NCBI GenBank assembly: GCA_017871115.1
Contig: JAFCIZ010000007.1
Coordinates: 2,418,001-2,482,000, forward strand
Direction of reading: 5' to 3'
Source: Cunninghamella blakesleeana
Lineage: Eukaryota > Mucoromycota > Mucoromycetes > Mucorales > Cunninghamellaceae
Length of the DNA: 64,000 bases
Shown: in pieces, positions 12,136-23,084 of the stretch
Layout of the letters: the number at the start of each line of letters is the position of its first letter
How positions within the stretch are numbered: the stretch's first letter is position 1
The notes under the pieces: model-generated
Databases searched by the model: none
The model's input: the letters and a program-made list of their open reading frames with translations, nothing else
Told to the model about the DNA's origin: nothing
Made by a program: the position numbers and the translations under genes

Positions 12136-13405
12136 ATGTCAACTGAAGGAAAGGTAAATATACTATATGTATATATATATATATATAAAATAAAAAATTC
12201 CTTTTTTTATTTTTAAAATATGACTGACTGACTGCATGTAAAATAATTAATAACTTAATATGGTTATTCTGTATATATTTAGCAACAACGTATATTTAGT
12301 CCTGTTATTTTATTCCATGATCACCAATACGTAAAAGATAATTGTATAGAACATATTCATATTCCTTATGGTGATCCTTATTATGGTCAACATATTGAAG
12401 GTCATAAAAGACGTGTCAGTCGTATGCTTGAAAATAATGGTAAATTTTGGTCTGACGTATTTACTTGGTCAAAAGGTAATAAAATAAAAAATGGCCATTT
12501 CCCTTCATCTTATATATAATTGATATAGCTCGTTACTAATATACATTACCCTCCTCCATTCATCTTGTTTTATTTTTAGATCATGCATTAGCAATGGATC
12601 CCTCATCTTCATCTCCTGTTCCATCACTTGCTTCATCACCCACACCACCATTACAACCTCGGGACCTTCCATCCTCCCCACCTCCTTATTCAAGCGCCTC
12701 TTCAGTATCATCATCTTCCACTAGCTCAAGACGTAATTCCACAGCTACTGCGTATTCATCCACTTATCGTTTCCCTTCAAATGATCATCTCTCTCATCCA
12801 CTTGAAAATACTTCAACAGCAACTGCAGGATCAGTTCTTGTTTCAACCACAGCTACCACTGCCACTACCATCTCCTCCAATGGAAAAACCAACAAAAGAA
12901 GACGAGGCAATTTGCCTAAAGCTGTCACTTTAATATTAAAAGAGTGGTTATCAGAACATAAAAAACATCCTTATCCTACAGAAGAAGAAAAAGATGCTTT
13001 AGCGAAACAAACAGGTTTAACCTTAAATCAAATTAGTAATTGGTTTATTAATGCTCGGCGTCGAATTTTACAACCCATGTTGGAACAAGAAGGTAAACCT
13101 CATGAATTAGATATTTTACCTTATAGAAATCCTCATCATCATACTACTACTGGTAAAAAAAAAATAATATATATAAAAAAAAAAAAAATAATATATATAA
13201 AAAAAAAAAAAAATAGGCTTATAAAAATAGAGAAAATCATGATCATGAGATGTTATACTTAGCCATCCTTTTTCTTTCTTTCTTTCTTTCTTTTTTCTAT
13301 ATAGATGCTCCTTTTGACCGACGATTACGAAAAAGATCCGCAGCTGAACCCATCTTAAGACGTAATTCATCAGTCAAAAAACTCAACACCCGACGAAGAT
13401 CTTAA
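12136..13405 (+). CDS. TALE-class homeodomain transcription factor
   Basis: Four exons, 12136-12153, 12283-12475, 12580-13152 and 13305-13405, give 294 residues. A Ser/Thr/Pro-rich middle is followed by a basic NKRRRGNLPK arm and a homeodomain at about 190-250. The domain contains KKHPYPTEEEK, the three-residue loop extension of TALE proteins, and the recognition helix NQISNWFINARRR with isoleucine at position 50. Exon 4 adds a short basic tail (RRLRKRS, RRNSSVKKLNTRRRS) that could be a nuclear localisation signal. TALE factors bind TGAC-type sites, often as heterodimers. No mating-type partner (an HMG gene or TptA/RnhA-type flanks) lies nearby, so a mating locus is not suggested. The first exon has only 18 bases and is the least certain. 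Confidence 0.85.
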
Positions 13406-15191
13406 AAAAAAAAAAAAAAAGATGGTGGTTTTTTTATTTTTATTTTTACTCATACCCTCACATGATATCCCCAAAGTGTTTTCTCTCTCCCTCTCTCTTT
13501 CTCTTTCTCTCAACCTTCCTATCGTTTTCTTCACACTCTTTTTTTTCTTTTTTTTTATGTATCTCTTCGTCATGTTTTATCACACACACATTCTTACTCT
13601 ATCCTCCCTTTTATATATATAGTTATCCTTTTGTATATTTATTGTATCTCATTTTATTATTATTATTATTATTATTATTATCCGTTCTTTTATTTGCTTT
13701 TTATTCTTATTATATATTATATATTCTTATTCTTTATTACGTTTTATTATTTTAGCATTATATATATATCCCACCCTTCCACAATTCACCATTTTGATTA
13801 TTTTTCTTATTAATTATTTTTATTATCTATTATTTACTTATTATTGTTATATCCTTCTTTTTCCATATGAATTTTTTATATATATTTATATTTATATATA
13901 TATATATTCTTTTTGTGTATGAATTATGAAATAAAGTAAAACTATAAAAAAAACCATAAAAAAAACGGATGAACATTACCTATAAAAGGGAATGTATTTT
14001 CGGGACTTCAATACCTCATCGCGCATGATTATAATTTTTGTAACTTATAATATTATGTGAAACATATAAATTATAATATAAATAAATAATAATAATAATA
14101 ATATGTATATTTATATATAAATAAATAATAATAATAACAAAAAAATAAAATAAAATAAACACTGACCAGTTTTTTTTTTTTTGACAGGTTGACTTTTTTT
14201 TTAATACATGTTTCCTTTTTATATATATACACACACACATAAATATATATATATATATTCATATATGTTACTATGATTTTGTTTTTTAATCGAATGAAAT
14301 TATTTTAATGTGAGAAGATCATTCCCTTTTTTTCTTTTTTATATATAACCAAGCCATAATATAATATAAAAAATTACTATCAATAAAATTCCCTTTTTGT
14401 AACATAATTTCCTGATAAAGTTATTGAAAGTAGGGGAAAAAAAAGGATTTTGTACAAGGTTATTTTTTTTAACTTTGTATTATTTTACCCTCTACTATTT
14501 TTTTTTTTTTTTTTTCTAATGGTAAAAAAATAAACTTTAAAAAAATAGACACTTTAACATAAAAGAAGTTTCTTTTTTTTAAAAAAAACCTTATACTTTT
14601 TTCAATATTGTTATTATTTTTCATAAGATGATAATCATGATGATGAGTTTTAGACAGTATATATTATAAAATCACTAAAATAAAAATAAAATGTTATAAA
14701 ACAAATAAATAAATAAATCATTTATAGTTATATTTGTAACTCTTTTTCATTATCATCATCATCATTATTATCCTTGATCGATCTTTTTTCTTATTTCTTT
14801 TTACTTTTTTTTTTTTTTTAAATGTGGTAAAAAAAATATAAAATAAAGTGTAACAGCATTTTTGTTTTCCATCTTAATAAAAAAATATAATAAAAAATAA
14901 AACTTACATACGAACACATAGAAAAGGGGAAAAAAAATAGTGTTTTTTTTAAAACTACGATATATCGAGCATTTGATAGAAACCACCCCATCTTTCTATT
15001 CTTTTTTTAAATGAAAATGGTATTATTATATTGCAATTGTTGGAGTCGCCCAATCATTTTCTCTTCTTTTTTTTAATCAATTTTCAATGTTACACACATT
15101 CACATAGATATTATTATAATCATTCCAAAAAAAGTTAAAGTTTTTTTTTCAGTTTTTTTCATTTTTACACTTTTTTCATTCTTTTTAGTTT
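13406..15191. other. Intergenic region, low complexity
   Basis: The 1.8 kb between the homeodomain gene and the secreted-protein gene is dominated by T runs, TTA/ATT microsatellites (for example 13659-13680) and TA tracts. The region just upstream of the next gene has a CCAAT box at about 15050. No supported gene or RNA was seen. Confidence 0.5.
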
Positions 15192-15956
15192 ATGTATTTT
15201 AAAATGATTCGACTAAAAATCATTATTGGATTAATATTCTTTTTTATTTATTTCATTCAGTTGATCGATGGTCAAGGAATTAGCAAGACAGGAAAAAAAG
15301 ATGGTACTGCCATTTTTAAACGAGCTGTCAATATTCCCCAAGGCAATTATCATATTAAAAATGTCAAGACGAAAAAATACTTAACTTTTGTTCAGCCTGG
15401 TACTTTAGTTCAACCTAATTCAAAAAAGAAATCTAAACAAACTATTTGGAATACTTTAAGATATAAAAACAAGTTATATTCCTTTAATCATAATAATGGA
15501 AATTTGAAAAAATGCATTTCTTCAAGATGGGTATGTGGAGTTAAATAGATAAATAAATAAAACTGATACGTATGTTGATTTCTTTCTCTTTTAAATTAAA
15601 TATGAATAACACTCATCAACCTTTGTATTTGTTTATTCAACTAATAGACAAATGGTCGTAATGATGCAGCAGTATTATGGCAAGCTCAATTAAAATACAA
15701 AAAAAACAATAAAAGAGGATTGACCAGACGTTATGACCCTATTCTTCCCGAAAAACAAGTTTGGGTCTTAGTTCCCGTTGCTAAACGTAAAAACACATAC
15801 AAAATCATTGCTTATTCTCATTTATATGATATGATTCCTACTTGTATTTCAAGCCAGTCCACCGGTGGTCATACTTCAAGAGGTGGAACTGTATTGAAAA
15901 AATGTAAATATAATACAAATGATTCTAGTCTTTATTGGACTTTTGAAAAAGCATAA
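15192..15956 (+). CDS. Secreted protein, probable beta-trefoil (ricin-B-like) fold
   Basis: Two exons, 15192-15530 and 15648-15956, give 215 residues. A second in-frame ATG at 15204 could also be used. The N-terminus has a typical signal peptide: basic start, long Ile/Phe core, then IDGQG. The mature part opens with GNYHIKNVKTKKYLTF, the usual first strand pair of beta-trefoil lectin-like domains. Aromatic strand ends recur at spaced intervals (AVLWQAQLKY, QVWVLVPV, SLYWTFEKA). Three cysteines remain in the mature chain (KKCISS, PTCISS, KKCKYN). I do not see canonical QxW triads in all three lobes, so sugar binding is uncertain. No catalytic chain is attached, and I do not call it a toxin. 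Fold assignment is inference from pattern. Confidence 0.65.
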
Positions 15957-16652
15957 GAAGAATAACTGCATTAATAAAAGCCTTTTTATTACTATTACTA
16001 TTATTCTTATTTATACATGTTTTTTTTAAATTTTAATTTTTTTTATATTAATAATAAAATAAAATAATCCATTAATCTTTGTCATACCATTTCATTAATT
16101 GATACTTTCTATACTTGTCACTCAAATATTAAATTGTACGTATTATTAGCATAAGTGATGGTTTTTTAAAACGGCGAATAATATAAAAAAGAATATCACT
16201 CAATACTTTATTTTATATATTTATTTATTTTTTAAAAAAAAGAAATAAACTCAACTGCATAGATGATTTCTGAAAATATCATATTATTATTATTTATATA
16301 TTTAATTTTATTAAGATTTAATTCCAAGTAGTCATCTAATGGTGCAGTTTTAAATAGTAAATGCAAAAAAAAAAAGAAAAAGGTAAAATTTTCATAGCAA
16401 ATGGTGTTTGTAAATCGTTTTATGGAAATAGACATCAACTATATATATATATATATAAACAAATTTATATCAAACTCAATGAATTATTAATTTTTTATTG
16501 TCGACAATAATCTAATTTCAAAAAAAAAAAAAAAAAAAAGAAAAAACTGAATAACATTATTTGTACCAATAAAATTGAAATAAACACTTTGTATTTTATC
16601 GATATTTTTCGTTTTAACTCTACTTGAAAAAAAAAAAAAGGTAATTTAAAGA
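15957..16652. other. Intergenic region, 3' of the secreted-protein gene
   Basis: AT-rich with several poly-A runs and a TA tract near 16440-16457. No gene is visible; the 68-codon open frame at 16232-16438 (-) is of chance-like composition. Confidence 0.45.
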
Positions 16653-16921
16653 TTAAAATTCACCAATTAACCCCAAACCTCCTGTAACTTTTCTAGTGGC
16701 TATGCCTAATGTAGAATATAGAAGAGTCTTCACATCCTTTTTGAATATATTTTTTATTATAGAAATTAATAATGATTCATAATTATCTAAAAATAATAAC
16801 TTTCTATGACGTGATTAACAGTTCTTAAAAAACGATCCGGTAGATACGCGAAAATCGTTTTACAATGATCACATTTCACCTAATAAATATGTGCTAATAT
16901 TACCACCCCTATTTGTTACAA
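16653..16921 (-). pseudogene. Degraded C-terminal coding remnant with two frameshifts
   Basis: The minus strand reads as protein in three overlapping frames that follow one another. Segment one is 16872-16921, after an acceptor preceded by TACTAAC and CACAG, and reads VTNRGGNISTYLLGEM before a stop. Segment two, about 16787-16872, reads CDHCKTIFAYLPDRF and onward to a stop. Segment three, 16653 to about 16800, ends YSTLGIATRKVTGGLGLIGE, Phe, stop. The residue mix (Gly, Arg, Thr, Val, a CxxC pair) is unlike chance translation of AT-rich DNA. Both breaks lie within a few bases of frame overlap, too short for introns. I do not recognise the parent family. Upstream exons were not found. Confidence 0.45.
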
Positions 16922-17848
16922 CTGTGGTTAGTATTTAGTTTTTTTATTGTTCTTTCTTTTTATATAGAAAATATATAAAAAAAGAAGATATAAAATAGGT
17001 ATTTTCAATATAAGGAGGGGGGGTAGATATGAAGGGCCAGATTTTAAAAAAATTAGAATGATTATTATTTTTATTTCTATTTTTTTCTTATTTGTACTGA
17101 GAAGTTTTATTAAAAATGATTATATTCTAAAGTCAACCATAGAGCCAAATGAATGTTTAGTCATTTCTTTAAGTCAAATGTTTTTTTTATGACTAGTATT
17201 ATATTTTTTTTTATAATAAAGAATAAAAATAAAACAAACTTTAAACTCAATTTTATAATCTTCATTATTTTCTTTATTTTCTATGTTTTAAAACAAGTAA
17301 AAATTACACATGAATTCGCACATTATTATGAACAAATAGTTAACAGTATCTATATAAGAATACTCTTTTATATTATCACTGTATTTAAACACTTTCTTTT
17401 TATTTCTTTTAAAACCATACTTCCTTTTTCTTTCTTATATGAATCCAATCAATTGTAATAAAATAGTAATAATATATTTCGACATCATCCTTCCATTTCT
17501 TTTGATGTTTTTAAGTCCTTGTTTTTTTGAATTTATTTATTCAAAAACATCAATTGCTATAAGCTTTTTTTTAATATTTTCTTTAATTATCAAAATAATA
17601 TTTATAAAAATCTGAATGAGCTTAAAAAATATATTTTTTACTTGTGTAAAGCGCGATCAATACGTTATATATATGCATAAATAATACATAAGCATTACAA
17701 TGTAGTGATTACTATTTAAAATCCAGATCTTTTCCACCCAGTTTTTTATTAGGGATGCTTTTTTTTCCCTTCAAGTATATTATTTAATATTTAATTATTT
17801 ATATACTTTAACTGATTACCACTAAAAAAAGGTTTTCATAACAAAGAA
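16922..17848. other. Intergenic region
   Basis: AT-rich. It contains a run of seven G at about 17017-17023 and a 9 bp inverted repeat GATGTTTTT/AAAAACATC between about 17503 and 17553. The 101-codon open frame 17153-17458 (+) is almost only Phe/Ile/Lys/Asn and was not accepted. Confidence 0.4.
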
Positions 17849-18360
17849 ATGGCGTTGAAAGTAAGAAAAAGATCATATATTATTATAAGGTTGAAAAACA
17901 ACAGTAACAAAAAAGAAAAATCTTTAGCTTTTTTTTACAATTTTTTTTTTTTTTTTTGCTAATTCAAATATTGCCTCTGAAAGAAAAAAGACCAAAAATG
18001 AATAAAAAAGATATATTAGCGGATAAACTTCAATATAAAAATTCAAAATGAAGATGCTTCAAATAATAGTGTAGATAGAGAAAAGATATATTCTTGATAT
18101 TAAAATAATTCAACTCCAAGGATATTCTAATCCAGAAAAATTTAAGATAAAATAAATTTATTGGATCACCTCTAAGTAATAGATCAATAATACAGAAAAT
18201 GGCTCACAATTAGTTTTTTTTCTTTTTCTTTTTATAACAAAACTCTCTATCCGATGTTCAAATAAATGTCAAAAGTGACCTATTGCCAAGACGTTAGCTT
18301 TCTGAAGGTTTACTAATGATTCTTGATAAGTATATACAATCTATCAAACTAACCATTGTT
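17849..18360 (+). pseudogene. Possible second stretch of gene debris
   Basis: Short plus-strand open segments follow each other with frameshifts and at least one stop. One begins MALK and then has a GTAAGA donor-like site at 17861. Others read NEDASNNSVDREKIYS, LDIKIIQLQGYSNPEKFKIK, NKFIGSPLSNRSIIQKMAHN and, near 18268-18356, LSEGLLMILDKYIQS. Codon use is close to what AT-rich noise gives, so this is weak evidence. It matters mainly because it shares a gap with the clearer remnant at 16653-16921. Confidence 0.2.
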
Positions 18361-18700
18361 TTTTTTTTTAAAAAAAAGAGTAATGTTCCCGTTTTTATTT
18401 AATTATTCGCTTTTATCCAATTAATTTACTATTTATTAATAGAGCCTTCAAAATTAAAAAATATAATGTAGCAGGTTGTTCATTGATTTTTTATTAGATG
18501 CAAACAATTAGTCCATATATATAATATATTTAATATTTTTTTATATGAAAAATACTTAATGACTATATTAATTATTATTGTTAAAAAAATAAAAAAAGGG
18601 TAAGTCAATCATATAAATACTTATATATATTCTATATTATTATTATTATCTTTATTACTCTTCTAATATAATGGGTAAATAAACTTAACCTACATGATAT

Positions 18701-21700
18701 TTAAAAATTAAACTTTGGTTGAAGCCATTCATTAGCATCCATAAACATGGCGTATGTATCATCATCTAATTTCTTTGCATCTTTCAAAACTTTGACACCA
18801 GCAATTAAGCCATTCCAAAACGTTACACCTTTTTGAAGGTCAGATTTGAGGTTTGAGCATGTTGGGAAGCTTGATTCAGTAGAACTTAATGCTTTAGTGG
18901 TATCATTTTCCAAGACTTGTTTCAAATAATGATTAGCAACAATACCTAAAGCTACATTGGTATCATTCAAATAAGGAAGGCTAATGTCGTTTCAAAATAA
19001 AAATAACAATAAAAAAGTGTAATGATAGGTAGAATGTCAATAATGATTTATATTACTTTTATTTTTATTTCTCCACTCCATTACTCTTTTTTTATTTATT
19101 TATTTATAGCATACCTAACTATGATATCATGGTAATCATTTCTTTCCTTTTTTACCAAGTCATTTAAGAAGAACGATAAGGTCAACATTTCGGATAAATT
19201 TCGGTAACTACGAGTAAGTGCTCTAACGAATCCATTAAAAACTAATATATCACGATGAATAGGTCCTGACCAAGGTGTGTGCTAATTAATAAAGAAAAAA
19301 AAAAGTTTATAACCATTACTATCGATTCCCATTTATTACTATTTTTACTATTATTATGTATACATATATGTATTATTAATTTTAATTTTATATTTATATT
19401 ACCTTAAATTCCATTGGTAGTAATGATAATACTCGAGTAAATAATGTAATGTGTTGTTGTTGTTTTACATCTTTTTTAAAAAAGAAAAGAATTCCAATCA
19501 GTTAATTTATATGCTTAAAATTCCAATCAACCAATCAATCAATAAAAATAATTATATATATTACCTTCAACTACAGGTCGGCTATAGGTCTTAGAATATG
19601 GTTTTGCATGAAGTACGCCAAATCGAATTAGTTCATATGCAGTTAAATAAGCTTCTTGAATATCTTGAGAAGGATTTGTATAAGTAGATAATGATTTACT
19701 GAGGGCACTACCCCAAGTAGTATAAACATGCTTGGATGATGTCAAAAAGCTATATAAAAAACAAAATAAAAATAAGAAGTGAATAATTGTTTAACTACCA
19801 TCATCATCATCATCATCATATATGAGTATATAAATATATATACATAAATATTATAACCTACTCTCTGATTTCCAATAATTTCCAAAGAACATTAGCAATG
19901 ATTTCATTTTTTTCTTCAAGTACCTAATAATAATAATAATTTAATATATATAAATTATATGTTTAACGATTTATATATAACTGTCCATCTCTTTATTAAT
20001 CTATAAAATTATTAAAACACTTACATGGTCACTTTGAGCTTGAGAAAGAGTTTTAGCAGCTTTTGTATCTGTTTCTGTGGCTTTCAAACAAAAATTAATA
20101 TCAATATGATCGGTCTGTCATACATACAATAGCATAAAACAATAAATAAATGAATAAATGAATAACTCTGTTATTAGATTCCCTCTTTTTCCTTATTTTT
20201 CTATATATGTATATATGTATATTTACATGTTGATCTTTCATTTCAGCATTTATTTTATCGTGGTTCACATTCCAAGTACTTGTTTTTTCATAAACACTAT
20301 TTAAAAAGTTTGGTGTTTGTTGTTGTTGGTGATCATTACTATTACCACTACCGCTGCTACTTTGACTAGGATGATGATACATAGGGTATTCTGTAGAAGG
20401 ATCAAACCAAAAATAACAAGCTACTTTACGGTTTTGGAAAAATTGATGTAATGGTTGTGTCAATAAACTTAATGTTTGTGTACGAATACTAAGCAATTGA
20501 TGTAAGAAATTACGATATTCTGTTGTATCACCACCATCCAAAGGTGTATTTTCGATTAAAACCCCAGAAATTAAATTATTAATCACCTATTTATATACAG
20601 TATAATATAAAAAGTAAAATAATAATATTATTAATTAATAATAATAGTGTTAAAAATAAAACATGACATTATTATCGTACTTTGTTTTATTTCATTTTAT
20701 TATTATATTATATTATATTATGTATATATATTACCTGAGGACCAATCAAACCATGCATTAAATAATAATATAACTCATCAGGAAGTCGATAACCAATAAA
20801 TTCATGAATATCATTTGGAGCATATTCAATATTAAGAGGCTTTACTTCACCTTCATCAGTCATGATTAAATGATATTTAATAGCACATCGTATACGACAA
20901 TAAGTATCAATATAGCCTGTTTTTACTACATTTTCATCATCTGCGTGAGCTTGCACAGCATTGAATCCAGTTTTATATTGTTTAATTAAATCTTGAACAT
21001 CTAAAATAAAAAATTGCCAAAAATAAAAAAAGAAAATATAAATATAAATGAAAATTCTTTCTTTTATCTGTATATATATATGTCAATCATTTACCTTTAA
21101 AAGCAAATGACATCATTGTCGAAGTTTGGAAAGAAGGACAATAATAAGTATCAAATCCAGCTAATATACAAATATCCAAAAATTGATCTTCTGTTACATG
21201 TAAATCGTTTAAAACTGTTCTTTTGTTGATTAATTGATAGTTGCCTTTCTATATTTTATATAATAATAAAACAAAAGCATATATAATAATATAGTACTAA
21301 TGAATTTCTCTTATTCTTTTGTTTTATTTTTATGAATATATAAAATATAGCCAACTTACAGTAAAATCAATAGAAGTAATGATTTTATCAATATTCCACA
21401 TTAATAATTCGGTAGAACTATAAACAGCATTGATGATGTGACGTGGATGATTATACATATATGCCAACTAATTATAAAAAATCAAATAAATCAAATTATT
21501 CTTCTATGCCGTTGCATATTTTTATGTCTTTTGCTTATTATTATTATCATAGTCATACTTGAGCCCAAGGTAAATAAGGAGCACGAATAAATTCAATATT
21601 GTGTTTATGTAGAATAGAGAAAACAAAATTCAAAACATCGGGAAGATGAAATCCACCACCATAAGAAAAGTTATTCATAGCCGTTTCGATTCTCCCCTTT

Positions 21701-22261
21701 TCATAAAGTTCCCAAGCAAGAGCACGGTTGCCAGGTCGCGTATCTTCAGTGCTAAAAGGTTTGGATTTACGTACAATATTAAGTCCAGGGAAAACAAATA
21801 TAGGTTGAATATTGTTATTTCTATATTTAATAAAAAAGAAAAAAAGAAAGAGGAGGATGAGTTATCGATGGTTAGATAAACAAATATGAATAGTAATTAT
21901 AATATAAATAACAATAGTAATAAAAATAAAAAGATTATTTACTTGAAGGACTCTAATTCTTTTTCAATACAATGTTGTAAAGCAAGTGGAGAACCTCCAA
22001 TAGCAGCTAAGGCTGGTTCTTTAAGCATAATCTTTCGAAGCCAGTAACTTCCATCAATACCTAATCTTAATCCTTTTAACTGTGATACTGCTATAGTTTC
22101 AATTAATCGTCGTTCACCAGTAAATACTAAATACAATAAAATAAAAGAGCGAGAAATAGAGAAAAGATTAAATAATAGGGTAAGAACATGGATTTTTTAT
22201 TTTTCTTATTGAAATTTAGCTAATAAAAAAGATACACACTTTCAAAATGACGAATCGGCAT
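18701..22261 (-). CDS. MKT1: Mkt1-like post-transcriptional regulator (XPG-like fold)
   Basis: Thirteen exons splice in frame: 22240-22261, 21943-22126, 21559-21820, 21360-21467, 21095-21248, 20735-21000, 20227-20586, 20025-20114, 19862-19923, 19565-19749, 19403-19470, 19115-19281 and 18701-18980. The product has 735 residues (yeast Mkt1: 830). The N-terminus holds an XPG-N-like block (ERRLIETIAVSQLKGLRLGI, then DGSYWLRK). The XPG-I block reads IEFIRAPYLPWAQLAYM where active nucleases have acidic GEAEAQ, so catalysis is unlikely. The Mkt1-type N- and C-terminal domains follow, with a Gln/Ser-rich insert near the middle (SQSSSGSGNSNDHQQQQ). Yeast Mkt1 acts with Pbp1 on specific mRNAs in the cytoplasm. 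The first exon has only 22 bases. Confidence 0.87.
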
Positions 22262-23084
22262 TTTTATTTATACAAAGTTTATATATATATATCTAATATA
22301 ATAATATTACTCGAAAGGAAAAAAAAAAGGGAAAAAGAAAGAAAATTAATAAGGGGTGAAAATATATGTTTATTTTTTTAACCAGTACATAAAAAAAACT
22401 TGATTTTTAAATTCCGCCACATTTTTATATTTATTTTACAGTAGCCATAAACATTCAAATATACAAAATTACTTTTTATACCCTTATTTTTATTTTTTCT
22501 TTTTTTTTAATAAATAAAGCCAAAAACTTGATATCATTATAAACTTTTTAAAGATATAAAATAAACTATTTATTAAAAATAAATAAAATAAAACAAAAAA
22601 AAGAAAAAGAATGACAACAATAAAAGACAAATAAAGTTGAAAGACAAAAAAAAAAAAAAGCAAAGGTACGAAAAATAAATGTAATAGAGGAATTTAAAAA
22701 AAAAAAAAGGAAAGGAAAAAGGAAAGGGAATAAAAAGTATTTACAATAAAAAGGAAAGAAAAAAATTAATAAAAAGATTGGAAAGAAAAAAGAAAGTGAA
22801 AATAATAATAAAAAAATAGTACAATAAAATAAAATAAACATATAGCATAGTTGGAACTGTTAAAATACAAAATACAATAGAATAAAAAAAAAAAAAAAAA
22901 AAAAGAGAGAAAGGGCATAAAACGATAATATGTATAAGAGGAATGAGTTAAAAGTAATAGTAATACACTAAAAATAATAATCAAAAGATCGTAACATAAA
23001 TAAATAAATAAAATAGAACAAAAATGACGATTGAGGAATCAAAACAAATAAATATATAAATAAATAAATAAGAGAATGAATGAC
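22262..23084. other. MKT1 promoter / CDC24 3' region
   Basis: AT-rich spacer between the MKT1 start and the CDC24 stop, with many short poly-A runs, including one of 20 A at 22885-22904. Open frames here are low-complexity. No gene is visible. Confidence 0.5.

Noticed and set aside
12628..12933. 101-codon second frame within the homeodomain gene
   Set aside because: Out-of-frame shadow of a Ser/Pro-rich coding exon; the homeodomain frame is clearly the real one.
12136..13405. Homeodomain gene as part of a mating-type locus
   Set aside because: Mucorales sex loci carry an HMG gene between TptA and RnhA homologues; none of these is in the window.
17153..17458. 101-codon plus-strand open frame
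   Set aside because: Almost only Phe, Ile, Lys, Asn and Tyr. Frames of this length are expected by chance in DNA of this AT content, and no motif is visible.
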